Both the position numbers and the translations under genes were made by a program. A stretch of 57,505 bases of DNA. It comes from GCA-2731375 sp964507245 (GTDB lineage Bacteria > Pseudomonadota > Alphaproteobacteria > GCA-2731375). Positions within the stretch are counted from its first letter, which is position 1; each line of letters begins with the position of its first letter. The stretch spans positions 1 through 57,505 of the forward strand of contig CAZDQC010000008.1 of assembly GCA_964507245.1 (NCBI GenBank). Direction: 5' to 3'. Of this stretch, positions 42,721-51,996 are shown piece by piece. The notes under the pieces are model-generated. The model saw only the letters and a program-made list of their open reading frames with translations, searched no databases and had not been told where the DNA came from.

Positions 42721-44034
42721 ATGCCCATTCGCGTGGCTATAGTGGGCTCCGGTCCAAGTGGGTTTTATACGGCCGAGGCATTGGGGAAATCAGGTGAGGA
42801 TGTTGAGGTCGATATGATCGAGCGTCTACCCGCTCCTCATGGCTTGATCCGTTATGGCGTTGCGCCGGATCATCAAAAGACTAAGAATGTTTCCAGAAAT
42901 TTTGACAAGACGGCTAACCGCGACGTGTTCCGTTTTTATGGCAATGTGGACATTGGCAAAGATATCTCACTTGACGAATTGCGCCAGATGTACGATGCCG
43001 TCGTCCTGGCAATTGGGTCGCCGGAAGACAACAAGTTAGGCATTCCGGGCGAAGATAAAAAAGGCGTTGTCGGATCAGCAGCATTTGTCGGGTGGTATAA
43101 TGGTCACCCCGATTTTGTTGATCTTGAACCGGATTTGGCATCTCCCAATGTCTGTGTTATCGGAAATGGGAACGTGGCCATCGATATAGCGCGGCTCTTG
43201 GTCAAGACCCGGGACGAGTTATCTCCTTCGGACATCACCAACGCTGCTCTAGAAACCCTATTGGCTTCTTCGGTTACGGATGTCTATATGCTGGGCCGCC
43301 GCGGTCCTGTGGAAGCAAAATTCACTAATGTGGAATTGCGTGAGATGGGGAAGCTCGAAATCTGTGTGCCACAAATTGTTGGAACTAAAATTCCAGATAC
43401 AGTTCCTGCGGAATTAGATATGTCGGACAGGGACCGGCGTCTGCGAGAGCGGAACCTGGCAACATTGCGCGAATTTGAACCGCGTCAACCAGACGAACTT
43501 GAGAAACGGGTTCATTTCCAGTTCTATGCTGCACCACGGGAAATTTTAGGTGGCGATAATGTCGAAGGCATCCGTCTGGAGCGGACGGAGGTCATCGATG
43601 GACGGGCCATAGGAATGGGGGAATATTTTGAAATTGAAACGAATTTAGTTCTACCGGCCGTGGGTTATCGGTCCTCCGGATTAAGTGGATTGCCTTTTAA
43701 CGACGACTGGGGTGTAGCCGTAAGCGATGAGGGACGGGCCGGTGAGGGATTGTATGTAGTAGGTTGGATAAAGAGAGGCCCGACAGGTGTAATTGGCACA
43801 AACCGACCCGATGGCCAAGGAGCTGCGCGACAAATTTTTGAAGATTTTTCTGCTGGATCGAAACCTGGCCGAGAGGCGCTGATGGCTGCTTTGGTACAAA
43901 AGAACATTCGGGCCATTTCTTATGCAGATTGGAAAGTATTGGATGCTCATGAAGTGGCGCAGGCGAGGGCCGGGGCACCACGGGAGAAGGAAATCACAGT
44001 GGCGTCTATGCTGGGCGTTATGGACGGCGCTTGA
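42721..44034 (+). CDS. Ferredoxin-NADP reductase, adrenodoxin reductase-like (FprA type)
   Basis: 437 residues. FAD-binding GSGPSGFYTAEAL (9-21), PHGLIRYGVAPDH, a second nucleotide fold VIGNGNVAIDIARLL, GRRGPVEAKFT, and the C-terminal GWIKRGPTGVIGTNRPDG are the diagnostic segments of the adrenodoxin-reductase/FprA family. It transfers electrons between NADPH and ferredoxin. 32 bp after korB and 21 bp before the molybdenum hydroxylase genes, so it probably links KorAB-reduced ferredoxin to the NADP pool or tops up ferredoxin for the ring reductase. Confidence 0.93.
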   Translation: MPIRVAIVGSGPSGFYTAEALGKSGEDVEVDMIERLPAPHGLIRYGVAPDHQKTKNVSRNFDKTANRDVFRFYGNVDIGKDISLDELRQMYDAVVLAIGSPEDNKLGIPGEDKKGVVGSAAFVGWYNGHPDFVDLEPDLASPNVCVIGNGNVAIDIARLLVKTRDELSPSDITNAALETLLASSVTDVYMLGRRGPVEAKFTNVELREMGKLEICVPQIVGTKIPDTVPAELDMSDRDRRLRERNLATLREFEPRQPDELEKRVHFQFYAAPREILGGDNVEGIRLERTEVIDGRAIGMGEYFEIETNLVLPAVGYRSSGLSGLPFNDDWGVAVSDEGRAGEGLYVVGWIKRGPTGVIGTNRPDGQGAARQIFEDFSAGSKPGREALMAALVQKNIRAISYADWKVLDAHEVAQARAGAPREKEITVASMLGVMDGA

Positions 44035-44055
44035 GACCTAGCATAGGATTTCTGC

Positions 44056-44889
44056 ATGGCAAGCTACCTTCGGCCGACACAATTAGAGCACGCATTGTCG
44101 GCCCTAGCTGGCCACAAATACACGGTCATCGCCGGTGCTACGGATTATTATCCGGCGCAGGTCGCCCAATACAGTAGTAATGATATACTCGACTTGAGCG
44201 CCATTGAAAATTTGGCTGGTATCAACTCAGAGCAAGACGCCAATTATTGGCGTATTGGCGCCATGACCACTTGGCGGGATTTGTTGGAGACGGAATTGCC
44301 CAGCTGTTTTGATGGTCTTAAGGCCGCCGCTAGGCAGGTTGGTGGACAGCAGATTCAGAATTGCGCGACCATCGCCGGTAACTTGTGTAATGCCTCTCCG
44401 GCGGCGGACGGTGTTCCACCCTTGTTGACCTTAGATGCGCGTGTCGTTCTGCAAACGCAAACTCGGAAAAGGGAGTTACCATTATCGAAGTTTATCCTGG
44501 GCAATCGGCGGACCGCATTGGAAGCCGGGGAACTGCTGACTGATATTTTGATCCCTAAGAAATTAGGACAAGGACGTGCGGGCTTCTTGAAGCTTGGCGC
44601 CCGCGAATATCTCGTGATTTCTGTCGTTATGGTTGCCGGACTGTTGTTCCTAGATGAACACGGTAAGGTGCGCCACGCTCACATCTCTGTCGGAGCCTGC
44701 TCAGAAACGGCGGTTTCTCTGTCGGATTTAGAAGCTGAATTACCAGGCCGGCGTTTTTCGCCAAATTTGGTTCGGTCGGATCATTTCCAACATCTTTCCG
44801 CCATTGATGACCATCGCGGCACAGCCGTTTACCGGCTGGACGCCGCGTTGATTTTGACCAGGCGATTGTTGTCGGAATTGACAGCATGA
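44056..44889 (+). CDS. FAD-binding subunit of a molybdenum hydroxylase (xanthine dehydrogenase family)
   Basis: 277 residues. N-terminal VIAGATDYYPAQ and the FAD-binding ATIAGNLCNASPAADGVPPLLTLDA block, followed by FLKLGAREYLVISVVMVA and a C-terminal CO-dehydrogenase-flavoprotein-like domain. It passes electrons from the 2Fe-2S/Mo subunit to NAD+ or another acceptor. It overlaps the next gene by 4 nt (ATGA at 44886), so the two are translationally coupled and form one enzyme. Confidence 0.92.
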   Translation: MASYLRPTQLEHALSALAGHKYTVIAGATDYYPAQVAQYSSNDILDLSAIENLAGINSEQDANYWRIGAMTTWRDLLETELPSCFDGLKAAARQVGGQQIQNCATIAGNLCNASPAADGVPPLLTLDARVVLQTQTRKRELPLSKFILGNRRTALEAGELLTDILIPKKLGQGRAGFLKLGAREYLVISVVMVAGLLFLDEHGKVRHAHISVGACSETAVSLSDLEAELPGRRFSPNLVRSDHFQHLSAIDDHRGTAVYRLDAALILTRRLLSELTA

Positions 44890-47624
44890 ACCTCGACCGG
44901 ATTGAACTGAATTTCTACCTTAATGGTGCGCAGCGCCAGGCGCTTCTGCGGCCCATGGCACGACTGTCAGAAACTTTGCGAGAGGAATTCGGTTTTACAG
45001 GTGTGAAGGTGGGATGTGACGCAGGTGATTGTGGTGCCTGCACCATCCTGTTGGACGGGCGGCAAGTTTGTGCCTGCCTGGTCCCTACGGCACGTATTGA
45101 AGGCTGTCTTGTAGTTAGCGCCGACGGCATGATGTCTAATGGATTTCTGAACCGGGTACAGCATGCCTTCTTGCGTCATGGGGCCGTACAGTGTGGTGCC
45201 TGCATTCCGGGTATGTTATCGGCGGCAACCGAAATTGCTGCCGCATACCAGAACCCTACACGGCAACAGGTATTGGATGCCCTTGGCGGCGTATTATGCC
45301 GTTGCACCGGTTACCAAAATATAGTGGAAGCAGTATTGGACGCTGGGAACGATCCTGTCCCGGAGGAGCCACTCGTTGGCCCGGCGGTTGGTGCTCGATT
45401 GCCGCGCACAGATGTCATTGAGAAACTGAATGGCATGGCCAAGTTCGGCGCAGATGACATTCCTAATGACGCTTTATGGTTACGCGCCGTCCGTTCCCCT
45501 CATACGGCGGCGCGTTTTACTATTGGTGATTTGGCGCCTCTAATTGAACGCCATCCGGGCTTAGTCAAGGTGCTGACGGCGAAAGACATCCCTGGCAATA
45601 AATGCTTCGGTATTTATCCCGACCTAAAGGATCAACCAGTATTCGCTATTGATCAAATCAGGTTTCGCGGCGAGGCGGTGATGGCCCTGGTCGGGGAACG
45701 AGAGACGCTGGATAGCATCAGTGACGCAGAAATTCCGATAGCTTACAACGTTATGAAACCCATCATTGGTCTCGACGCTGCTCAGGAAGACGGCGCCCGT
45801 CAACTGCACGAAGACAGGCCGGGGAACCTGTTGATAGCTTCAGAATTACGCAAGGGAATAGCTAATCCAGGTAGCTGCGATAAAGTTGTAACAGGGCAGT
45901 GGCGGACCAGTTACGTAGAGCATGCCTATATAGAACCCGAGGCAGGTTATGCACGACGACTAGGGGATCGGTTGGAACTTCAGGTCACCACCCAGACACC
46001 GTATATGGACCGTGACGAAGTCGCCTCAATCATGGGTTTGAACCCAACGGCAGTACAGATCGTCCCAACAGTTTGTGGTGGTGGTTTTGGAGGAAAACTA
46101 GATCAATCCATACAACCCATGCTGGCAATTGCAGCTTGGTCTCTAGACAGACCAGTAGCTTGTGTTTTTCATAGACCGGAAAGCATGACCTCAACAACAA
46201 AACGCCATCCCGCGAAGATTAACGCATCTTTTGGATGTGACGTTGAAGGCAATTTGCGGGCCATGACAATGACTGCAGATTTTGACACCGGTGCCTACGC
46301 ATCCTGGGGGCCAACCGTGGCTGGTCGGGTCCCCGTGCACGGAGGCGGTCCCTATTCATGGCCGACCGCGCAAATAAAAGCTCGGGCGATCTTGACCAAT
46401 GGGCCACCGAGTGGGGCATTTCGTGGTTTTGGGGTTCCTCAAGTTGCTATTGCCCACGAGGCGTTAATGGATGAGCTTGCGGAACAATTAGGAATGGATC
46501 CGCTAGAATTTAGGTACAAGAATGCATTGCGCGTTGGTGATCGGACGGCGACGGGGCAACTGCTGCAGGCGAGTGCTGGGTTGGATCAGTGCCTTGATGC
46601 TTTGCGGCCACATTGGCGCCAGGCACTCCAGCTTGTTCAAGTGCATAACAAGAATAATCCGAGCCAGCGACAAGGTGTAGGGCTCGGTTGCATGTGGTAT
46701 GGTTGTGGCAATACAGGTATGAGTAATCCGTCGGAGGTGAGGGTGACTTTGTCCGGAGGGGGACGGATAACGTTATACAATGGCGCCGTTGATATCGGGC
46801 AGGGCAGTGATACTATCATGCGGCAAATTTGTGCTGATGCCCTGGGTATTTCGATTGATCATATCGAACAAGTGACAGGTGATACGGATTTAACTCCCGA
46901 TGCGGGCAAGACATCTGCCTCGCGGCAAACTTATGTTACTGGCAAGGCGACGGAACTGGCCGCACAGGATTTACGGCGACAAATTTTGCGTCTCGCAAAT
47001 GCCGCTGAGAATGCTGCTATTCAAATTTTAAACGGCGGGCTGTCGGTTGGAGAAACCGAGATTTCTCTAACGAGGTTGAAATCTGATGATAACGGTGTCG
47101 TGCTTGCCGGTGTAGGAATTTTTGACCCGCCGGCAACTCCCCTCGACGAGCAGGGGCAAGGCGAGCCCTATGGTACTTATGCCTTCGCAGCGCAATTGGC
47201 GGTGGTTGAGGTGGATATGGAATTGGGTACTACCAAGGCGCTCCGCATGGTTGCCGCTCACGATGTGGGCAAGGCGATTAATCCTACTCTGGTTGAAGGG
47301 CAGATCCATGGCGGCATCGCCCAGGGCCTTGGATTGGCCTTGATGGAAGAGTATCTTCCCGGTCATACCGAGAACTTGCATGACTATCTAATACCTACGG
47401 TCGGTGACATGCCGGAAATCGAGGTCATCCTAGTAGAAGATCCAGATCTTAACGGACCATACGGAGCCAAGGGAGTGGGAGAACCTGGTCTGGTCCCCAC
47501 GGCACCGGCCATCTTAGCAGCTATCAAGTCGGCGACCGGTGTCCGGATGCAAATGGTGCCAGCAACGCCCCACCGACTTCGTGAAGCAATTCTTGCCCAA
47601 GACCCACAGCGGACGGAGGCGTAA
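44886..47624 (+). CDS. Molybdenum hydroxylase, fused 2Fe-2S and molybdopterin subunit
   Basis: 912 residues. N-terminal [2Fe-2S] cluster Cys are C44, C49, C52 and C64; the second cluster is C103, C106, C138 and C140 (VQCGAC and CRC). From about residue 170 follows the large Mo domain with VCGGGFGGKLDQ, PSGAFRGFGVPQ and the base-catalyst glutamate E866 in KGVGEPGL. The fusion of small and large subunits (with FAD separate) occurs in several bacterial N-heterocycle hydroxylases. It hydroxylates a carbon next to ring nitrogen using water. In front of a 6-hydroxynicotinate reductase homologue, a nicotinate-like substrate is the best guess. Confidence 0.93.
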   Translation: MNLDRIELNFYLNGAQRQALLRPMARLSETLREEFGFTGVKVGCDAGDCGACTILLDGRQVCACLVPTARIEGCLVVSADGMMSNGFLNRVQHAFLRHGAVQCGACIPGMLSAATEIAAAYQNPTRQQVLDALGGVLCRCTGYQNIVEAVLDAGNDPVPEEPLVGPAVGARLPRTDVIEKLNGMAKFGADDIPNDALWLRAVRSPHTAARFTIGDLAPLIERHPGLVKVLTAKDIPGNKCFGIYPDLKDQPVFAIDQIRFRGEAVMALVGERETLDSISDAEIPIAYNVMKPIIGLDAAQEDGARQLHEDRPGNLLIASELRKGIANPGSCDKVVTGQWRTSYVEHAYIEPEAGYARRLGDRLELQVTTQTPYMDRDEVASIMGLNPTAVQIVPTVCGGGFGGKLDQSIQPMLAIAAWSLDRPVACVFHRPESMTSTTKRHPAKINASFGCDVEGNLRAMTMTADFDTGAYASWGPTVAGRVPVHGGGPYSWPTAQIKARAILTNGPPSGAFRGFGVPQVAIAHEALMDELAEQLGMDPLEFRYKNALRVGDRTATGQLLQASAGLDQCLDALRPHWRQALQLVQVHNKNNPSQRQGVGLGCMWYGCGNTGMSNPSEVRVTLSGGGRITLYNGAVDIGQGSDTIMRQICADALGISIDHIEQVTGDTDLTPDAGKTSASRQTYVTGKATELAAQDLRRQILRLANAAENAAIQILNGGLSVGETEISLTRLKSDDNGVVLAGVGIFDPPATPLDEQGQGEPYGTYAFAAQLAVVEVDMELGTTKALRMVAAHDVGKAINPTLVEGQIHGGIAQGLGLALMEEYLPGHTENLHDYLIPTVGDMPEIEVILVEDPDLNGPYGAKGVGEPGLVPTAPAILAAIKSATGVRMQMVPATPHRLREAILAQDPQRTEA

Positions 47625-49078
47625 TGACGGACGACCTGGTGCGCTGCGACGCCTGTCCCGTTCTTTGCCGAATTCGCGAGGGCCGTGCCGGGGCCTGTGA
47701 TCGTTATGCGAACCAAGGGGGTGAGTTGATCCGCCTTGATCCGCTTTTGGTAGCCCAGCGCGCCGTAGACCAGGATGGCGCCATGGTGCCGTTTTTGCAG
47801 GACGTGGCGGGTTGGGATGGGACCTTGGTTAAGGGTGCGGAGAGTTTTGTAACCGGGGTCGGCTCCACCACTACTTATCCCGACTACAAGCCGGCGCCCT
47901 TTGTGGTCGCATCGAAGCCAGCGGGCGTAGATATGGTGACGGTGGTATCGGAGGGCATATTTAGTTACTGCGGTTTAAAAGTAAAGATCGATACCGATCG
48001 ATTCCTGGGTGGGGAACAACAGCCTGTACGCTGTGAAGGCGAGGAGGTGGGTCACGTCACAACCGCAGAATATGGTAGTCAGATGCTAGCGCTCGGTGGT
48101 GTGCGTCATTTGACCGGAGGCAGTAAAAAAGAAGGCAACATGACCTGCCAGATGATGCTGGCTCTTTGTCAGGGTGATGCAGCGGAATTGCAAGTAGATG
48201 GTGGTGCTAAGGTAGTAGTGCAGGCGGGCAAACCGCCGATCGTTGATGATGAAAAAGAAGTGCGGATGCGGGTCGGTTGCGGATCGGCTGCCATCGGCAT
48301 GTTCGCGCCGCAATGGCATGGTCACACCGACGAGGTTATCGTGGTGGATGACCACATAACAGGCGTATTAAGTGAACACCAAGCTGGTAAATTCCTGGAT
48401 ATGCCCACGGCGGGAATTCGAGTGCGTGGACGCCGGTCCACCCCTGGCCGATATTTTCAGGTCGCCGGCCACGGGGATGGCTGGGGAGGTACGGATATTC
48501 ATGATCCGTTGTCAATTATCGACCGTGTTGAGGTTAAAAATGCCTGGCCCGGTTTACGGTTATTAATGGTGAGTACCACTGGTGAGGACGCCGCCTTTTT
48601 TATTCTAGACGATAACCTCCGGCCAAAATCCGCTGCAATTCCACCCGAACTGCAGGTTGTCGTTGACCGGATTGCCGAGAATTGCGAACCGGCCTTATGC
48701 AGTGTTTTGTTCATGGCGGGGGCCGGTGGTTCCCTAAGGGCTGGAGTAACGGAAAATCCCGTGCGGCTTACTCGTTCGGTTCGCGAGCGCATAACCAAAG
48801 TCAGCTGTGGTGGCGCGCCGGTTTATATCTGGCCAGGCGGCGGCATTACGTTGATGGTCGATGTGATCCGCATGCCCAAGGGCTCTTTCGGCTATGTACC
48901 AACGCCCGCCTTGGTCGCGCCTATAGAGTTTACCGTACCCTTGACCGACTACCGGGCCATGGGGGGGCATATGGATGCGTTACGCGACCTGGACGACATC
49001 CTTTCCGATGGCAAGGCCAGGAGCCTTCCCTGGCAAGGCGAAAATCCCTGGCCATTGACACCTGGGCAAACTTCGTGA
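47624..49078 (+). CDS. hnr: 6-hydroxynicotinate reductase homologue
   Basis: 484 residues, matching the length of the family. It begins with a four-Cys iron-sulfur motif C8-x2-C11-x3-C15-x9-C25 (CDACPVLC...GACDRYAN). Conserved blocks follow: TYPDYKPAPF, VTVVSEGIFSYCGLKVKIDTDR, GSQMLALGGVRHLTGGSKKEGN, QWHGHTDEVIVVDDHITGVLSEHQAGK and GGTDIHDP. The Eubacterium barkeri enzyme reduces 6-hydroxynicotinate to tetrahydro-6-oxonicotinate with reduced ferredoxin. The start overlaps the Mo-subunit stop by one base (TAATG) and the stop overlaps the next gene (GTGA). The exact substrate here is unproven. Confidence 0.9.
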   Translation: MTDDLVRCDACPVLCRIREGRAGACDRYANQGGELIRLDPLLVAQRAVDQDGAMVPFLQDVAGWDGTLVKGAESFVTGVGSTTTYPDYKPAPFVVASKPAGVDMVTVVSEGIFSYCGLKVKIDTDRFLGGEQQPVRCEGEEVGHVTTAEYGSQMLALGGVRHLTGGSKKEGNMTCQMMLALCQGDAAELQVDGGAKVVVQAGKPPIVDDEKEVRMRVGCGSAAIGMFAPQWHGHTDEVIVVDDHITGVLSEHQAGKFLDMPTAGIRVRGRRSTPGRYFQVAGHGDGWGGTDIHDPLSIIDRVEVKNAWPGLRLLMVSTTGEDAAFFILDDNLRPKSAAIPPELQVVVDRIAENCEPALCSVLFMAGAGGSLRAGVTENPVRLTRSVRERITKVSCGGAPVYIWPGGGITLMVDVIRMPKGSFGYVPTPALVAPIEFTVPLTDYRAMGGHMDALRDLDDILSDGKARSLPWQGENPWPLTPGQTS

Positions 49079-49944
49079 CGGGACCTGAATCCTGGCAGGA
49101 TGATCGTGGTCGGCAACATCTGCGTCATGGTCCTATTCATCTGATAATGGAGTATTTTGGGCCTGTTAACGAAATTTTGCAGGCCGCTGAGCAGGCTGCG
49201 ACCTTTTTTGAAAATATATTGCATGAATTGGTTGGCGAATTAGAAATTTTGAGGCGACCTATCAATGGGGCCTACCCATTGCTGCGTGGTCCGGTTGCGC
49301 AAGCCATGACGCGGGCGGTCTGGCCGTTGCGCGATGATTATGTAACGCCCATGGCTGCGGTTGCCGGAGCCGTCGCGGACGGAACGCTGGCTGCGGCGGT
49401 TGACGGCAGAACCTTGGTGAAAGCGTATGCCAATAATGGCGGCGACATTGCTTTGCATCTATCCCCTCATAGTCACCTTAATGCCGGCGTGATAGCAGAC
49501 ATCTCGTGCACAGGATTAGCGGGGCAGGTGCGCTTAGATCATTTAATGCCGGTTCGCGGAGTCGCTACATCTGGGTGGCGAGGCCGCAGTTTTTCTCGTG
49601 GCATTGCTGACGCTGTAACGGTGCTGTCCCCAACAGCAGCCCAAGCTGATGCAGCCGCAACGATTATTGCCAATTGGGTAGATGTTGACCATCCTGCCAT
49701 CGAACGGATTGCAGCAAATGAATTGGACCCGGATACCGATCTGGGGAGTATTCCGGTTACCGTTGCCGTCGCCCCGATGTCCGTTGGAGCTCGGCGTTCC
49801 GCAGTTCTGTCGGGTGTTAACATGGCGAGGGGCCTGCTTGATAAAGGGGCCATCGTCGGCGCAATGATTGTCTTGGGAGATCAGGCGGCCACTGTAGGGG
49901 TCGTAAACACTGAGGATTTGTTGAGTGGAGAACGGCACATATGA
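49075..49944 (+). CDS. UPF0280 family protein (ApbE-like)
   Basis: 289 residues from the GTG at 49075, overlapping the hnr stop by 4 nt; the frame is open further upstream but inside hnr. Family blocks: QHLRHGPIHLIMEYFG, MTRAVWPLRDDYVTPMAAVAGAVAD, AYANNGGDIALHL, GVATSGWRGRSFSRGIADAVTV and WVDVDHPAIERI. The fold is related to ApbE flavin transferases, including the AxxxGxVAD and NNGGDIA loops. ApbE proteins attach FMN to partner proteins, so flavinylation or flavin supply for the neighbouring reductase is a sensible but unproven role. Confidence 0.88.
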   Translation: MTGPESWQDDRGRQHLRHGPIHLIMEYFGPVNEILQAAEQAATFFENILHELVGELEILRRPINGAYPLLRGPVAQAMTRAVWPLRDDYVTPMAAVAGAVADGTLAAAVDGRTLVKAYANNGGDIALHLSPHSHLNAGVIADISCTGLAGQVRLDHLMPVRGVATSGWRGRSFSRGIADAVTVLSPTAAQADAAATIIANWVDVDHPAIERIAANELDPDTDLGSIPVTVAVAPMSVGARRSAVLSGVNMARGLLDKGAIVGAMIVLGDQAATVGVVNTEDLLSGERHI

Positions 49945-51992
49945 GTAAAGTAATCGGTTGTGACGTTGGCGGAACTTTCACTGACCTTATTTTGCTGGAT
50001 GAGGCGGCTGGAGAAGTTAGCATTTCCAAGGTGCCGTCGACGCCGGACAACCAAGCCGTCGGTGTCATGGAGGCGGTAACGGCTGCCGGCGCGGACTGTA
50101 GCGAATTGTCGTTGTTAATCCATGGCACGACAACAACAACCAATGCCTTATTGGAAAAAAAGATAGCCCGCTGCGGGCTGATCACAACCAGAGGATTTCG
50201 AGATGTCTTGGAATTAGGGCGTCGTACCCGGCCAAACCCTTACGGTTTGATAGGGAGTTTTGAGCCATTGGTATGTCGCGAATACCGGCTGGAAGTAGAT
50301 GAAAGGATGGATGCCGACGGGGGGGTCGTCACGCCACTTGATGAGAAAGGTGTTCGCCAGGCTACGCAATACTTGGCAGAGCACGGTTGCGAAAGTTTAA
50401 TTATTCATTTTTTGCACGCCTATGCAAACGATAGCCATGAAAAACGAGCGGCAGAAATTGCAGCGGAGAGTTGGCCGAATGAATACATAACGGTGGGTAG
50501 TGCTATTTTAGCGGAGTTCCGCGAGTACGAACGGGGAGTGGCCGCGGCGGTTAACGCGGCCATTCGCCCGGTCCTTGCGCAATATATGGACCGTTTGCGA
50601 GATGAATTAAGAACAGAAAACTACGACCAAGATTTTTTGGTGATGCAAGGGAATGGAGGCACCATATCCTCATCCATCGTTTCGGACGCTGCCATCAATA
50701 CAGTTATGTCAGGACCAGCGTCGGGGGTTATGGCAGCGGCCTATACGGGCGTTCGTAGCGGTTTCACCGATATTATCACCTACGATATGGGCGGCACGTC
50801 TTCGGACGTTGGGCTAATTAAAGGTGGTATACCATCGACCTCATCGGAGCTTCAACTTGAGTATGGTATGCCGATCCATGTGCCCATGGTGGATGTCCAT
50901 TCCATTGGTGCAGGGGGTGGTTCCATCGCCTTCATTAATGATGCGGGCATTCTCCAAGTGGGCCCTCAATCGGCCGGTGCCGAACCTGGACCTATCTGTT
51001 ATGGGCGGGGCGGCGAAGCACCGACCGTTACTGATGCAAATTTGGTCCTTGGACGATTGAACCCGGAAGCCCTATTGGCTGTTGATCACCCGGTTTCGCT
51101 TGACTATGTGCGACAGCGTCTAGTGGATCGAGTGGGTCGCCATCTTGAACTGGATGCGGAAGAGACGGCTGCGGCCATTTTGCGTGTCGGTAACGATCGG
51201 ATGGCTGGCGCCATTCGTATGGTGAGTTTAGCCCGGGGTCATGATCCACGTGATTTCGCGTTGTTTGCATTTGGTGGTGCTGGGCCACTTCATGCCACGG
51301 CCCTGGCGGCGGAATTGGCTATCCCCAAGGTCATAATTCCTGCCCGGCCTGGAATTACAAATGCAATTGGCTGCGTGGTGGCAGATGTGCGTCACGATTT
51401 TGTCAATACTCTCAACCAACCCCTGTCGGACGTCGAAATGGGCACGGTTCATGACATCATGGCTGAACAGGTTGCACAGGGACGCGCGATCATTCTTTCT
51501 GAAGGCGTCGCTGTTGCAGAAGAAGTGGTCGTACATGCGGCTGAGATGCAGTATCAGGGCCAAAGCCATATTCTAAGAATTGCCCTCGATAGCGGGACGA
51601 TCACGCGCGAGGATATGCAGACGGCATTTGAAGAAGCGTATTTCAATCGGTTTTCTCTGCATTTACCGGAAATTAATGCCGTTCTCGTGTCCCTACACAC
51701 AGCAGTAATCGGCCGAAGGGGAGAGGTCGCTTTGTCAGCATTGATGGATCCCGATAAAAGAGTGCCAGACATCGTGGCTGCAGAAACTGGTCGCCGGAAT
51801 GTCTGGTTTCCTGGTGGTTGGGTGGAAACACCTATTATCTCTCGGGACGCTTTGCCGTTGAGTACGGTTTTTTCTGGGCCGACCATTCTGGAACAACTCG
51901 ATACCACCATCGTTGTCGAACCTGGGAATGAAATTGAAATCGATTTATCCGGCAATTTGTTGATCAATGTTCCGCCAGCGTTCAAAGGATAA
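49941..51992 (+). CDS. hyuA: Hydantoinase/oxoprolinase subunit A, ATP-dependent
   Basis: 683 residues. Actin-like ATPase fold with phosphate loop GCDVGGTFTDLILLD, HGTTTTTNALLEKK, GRRTRPNPYGL, MSGPASGVMAA, TYDMGGTSSDVGLI and HSIGAGGGSIAFI. The family cleaves cyclic amides (5-oxoproline, hydantoins) by ATP-driven phosphorylation of the lactam oxygen; subunit A carries the ATPase. Start overlaps the UPF0280 stop (ATGA), stop is 4 bases before hyuB. In this operon the likely target is the saturated lactam made by the ring reductase. Confidence 0.93.
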   Translation: MSKVIGCDVGGTFTDLILLDEAAGEVSISKVPSTPDNQAVGVMEAVTAAGADCSELSLLIHGTTTTTNALLEKKIARCGLITTRGFRDVLELGRRTRPNPYGLIGSFEPLVCREYRLEVDERMDADGGVVTPLDEKGVRQATQYLAEHGCESLIIHFLHAYANDSHEKRAAEIAAESWPNEYITVGSAILAEFREYERGVAAAVNAAIRPVLAQYMDRLRDELRTENYDQDFLVMQGNGGTISSSIVSDAAINTVMSGPASGVMAAAYTGVRSGFTDIITYDMGGTSSDVGLIKGGIPSTSSELQLEYGMPIHVPMVDVHSIGAGGGSIAFINDAGILQVGPQSAGAEPGPICYGRGGEAPTVTDANLVLGRLNPEALLAVDHPVSLDYVRQRLVDRVGRHLELDAEETAAAILRVGNDRMAGAIRMVSLARGHDPRDFALFAFGGAGPLHATALAAELAIPKVIIPARPGITNAIGCVVADVRHDFVNTLNQPLSDVEMGTVHDIMAEQVAQGRAIILSEGVAVAEEVVVHAAEMQYQGQSHILRIALDSGTITREDMQTAFEEAYFNRFSLHLPEINAVLVSLHTAVIGRRGEVALSALMDPDKRVPDIVAAETGRRNVWFPGGWVETPIISRDALPLSTVFSGPTILEQLDTTIVVEPGNEIEIDLSGNLLINVPPAFKG

Positions 51993-51996
51993 AGCC

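Noticed and set aside
48682..49074. Long N-terminal extension of the UPF0280 gene within hnr
   Set aside because: It is a shifted frame of hnr; the GTG at 49075 overlaps the hnr stop in the coupled style of the rest of the operon.
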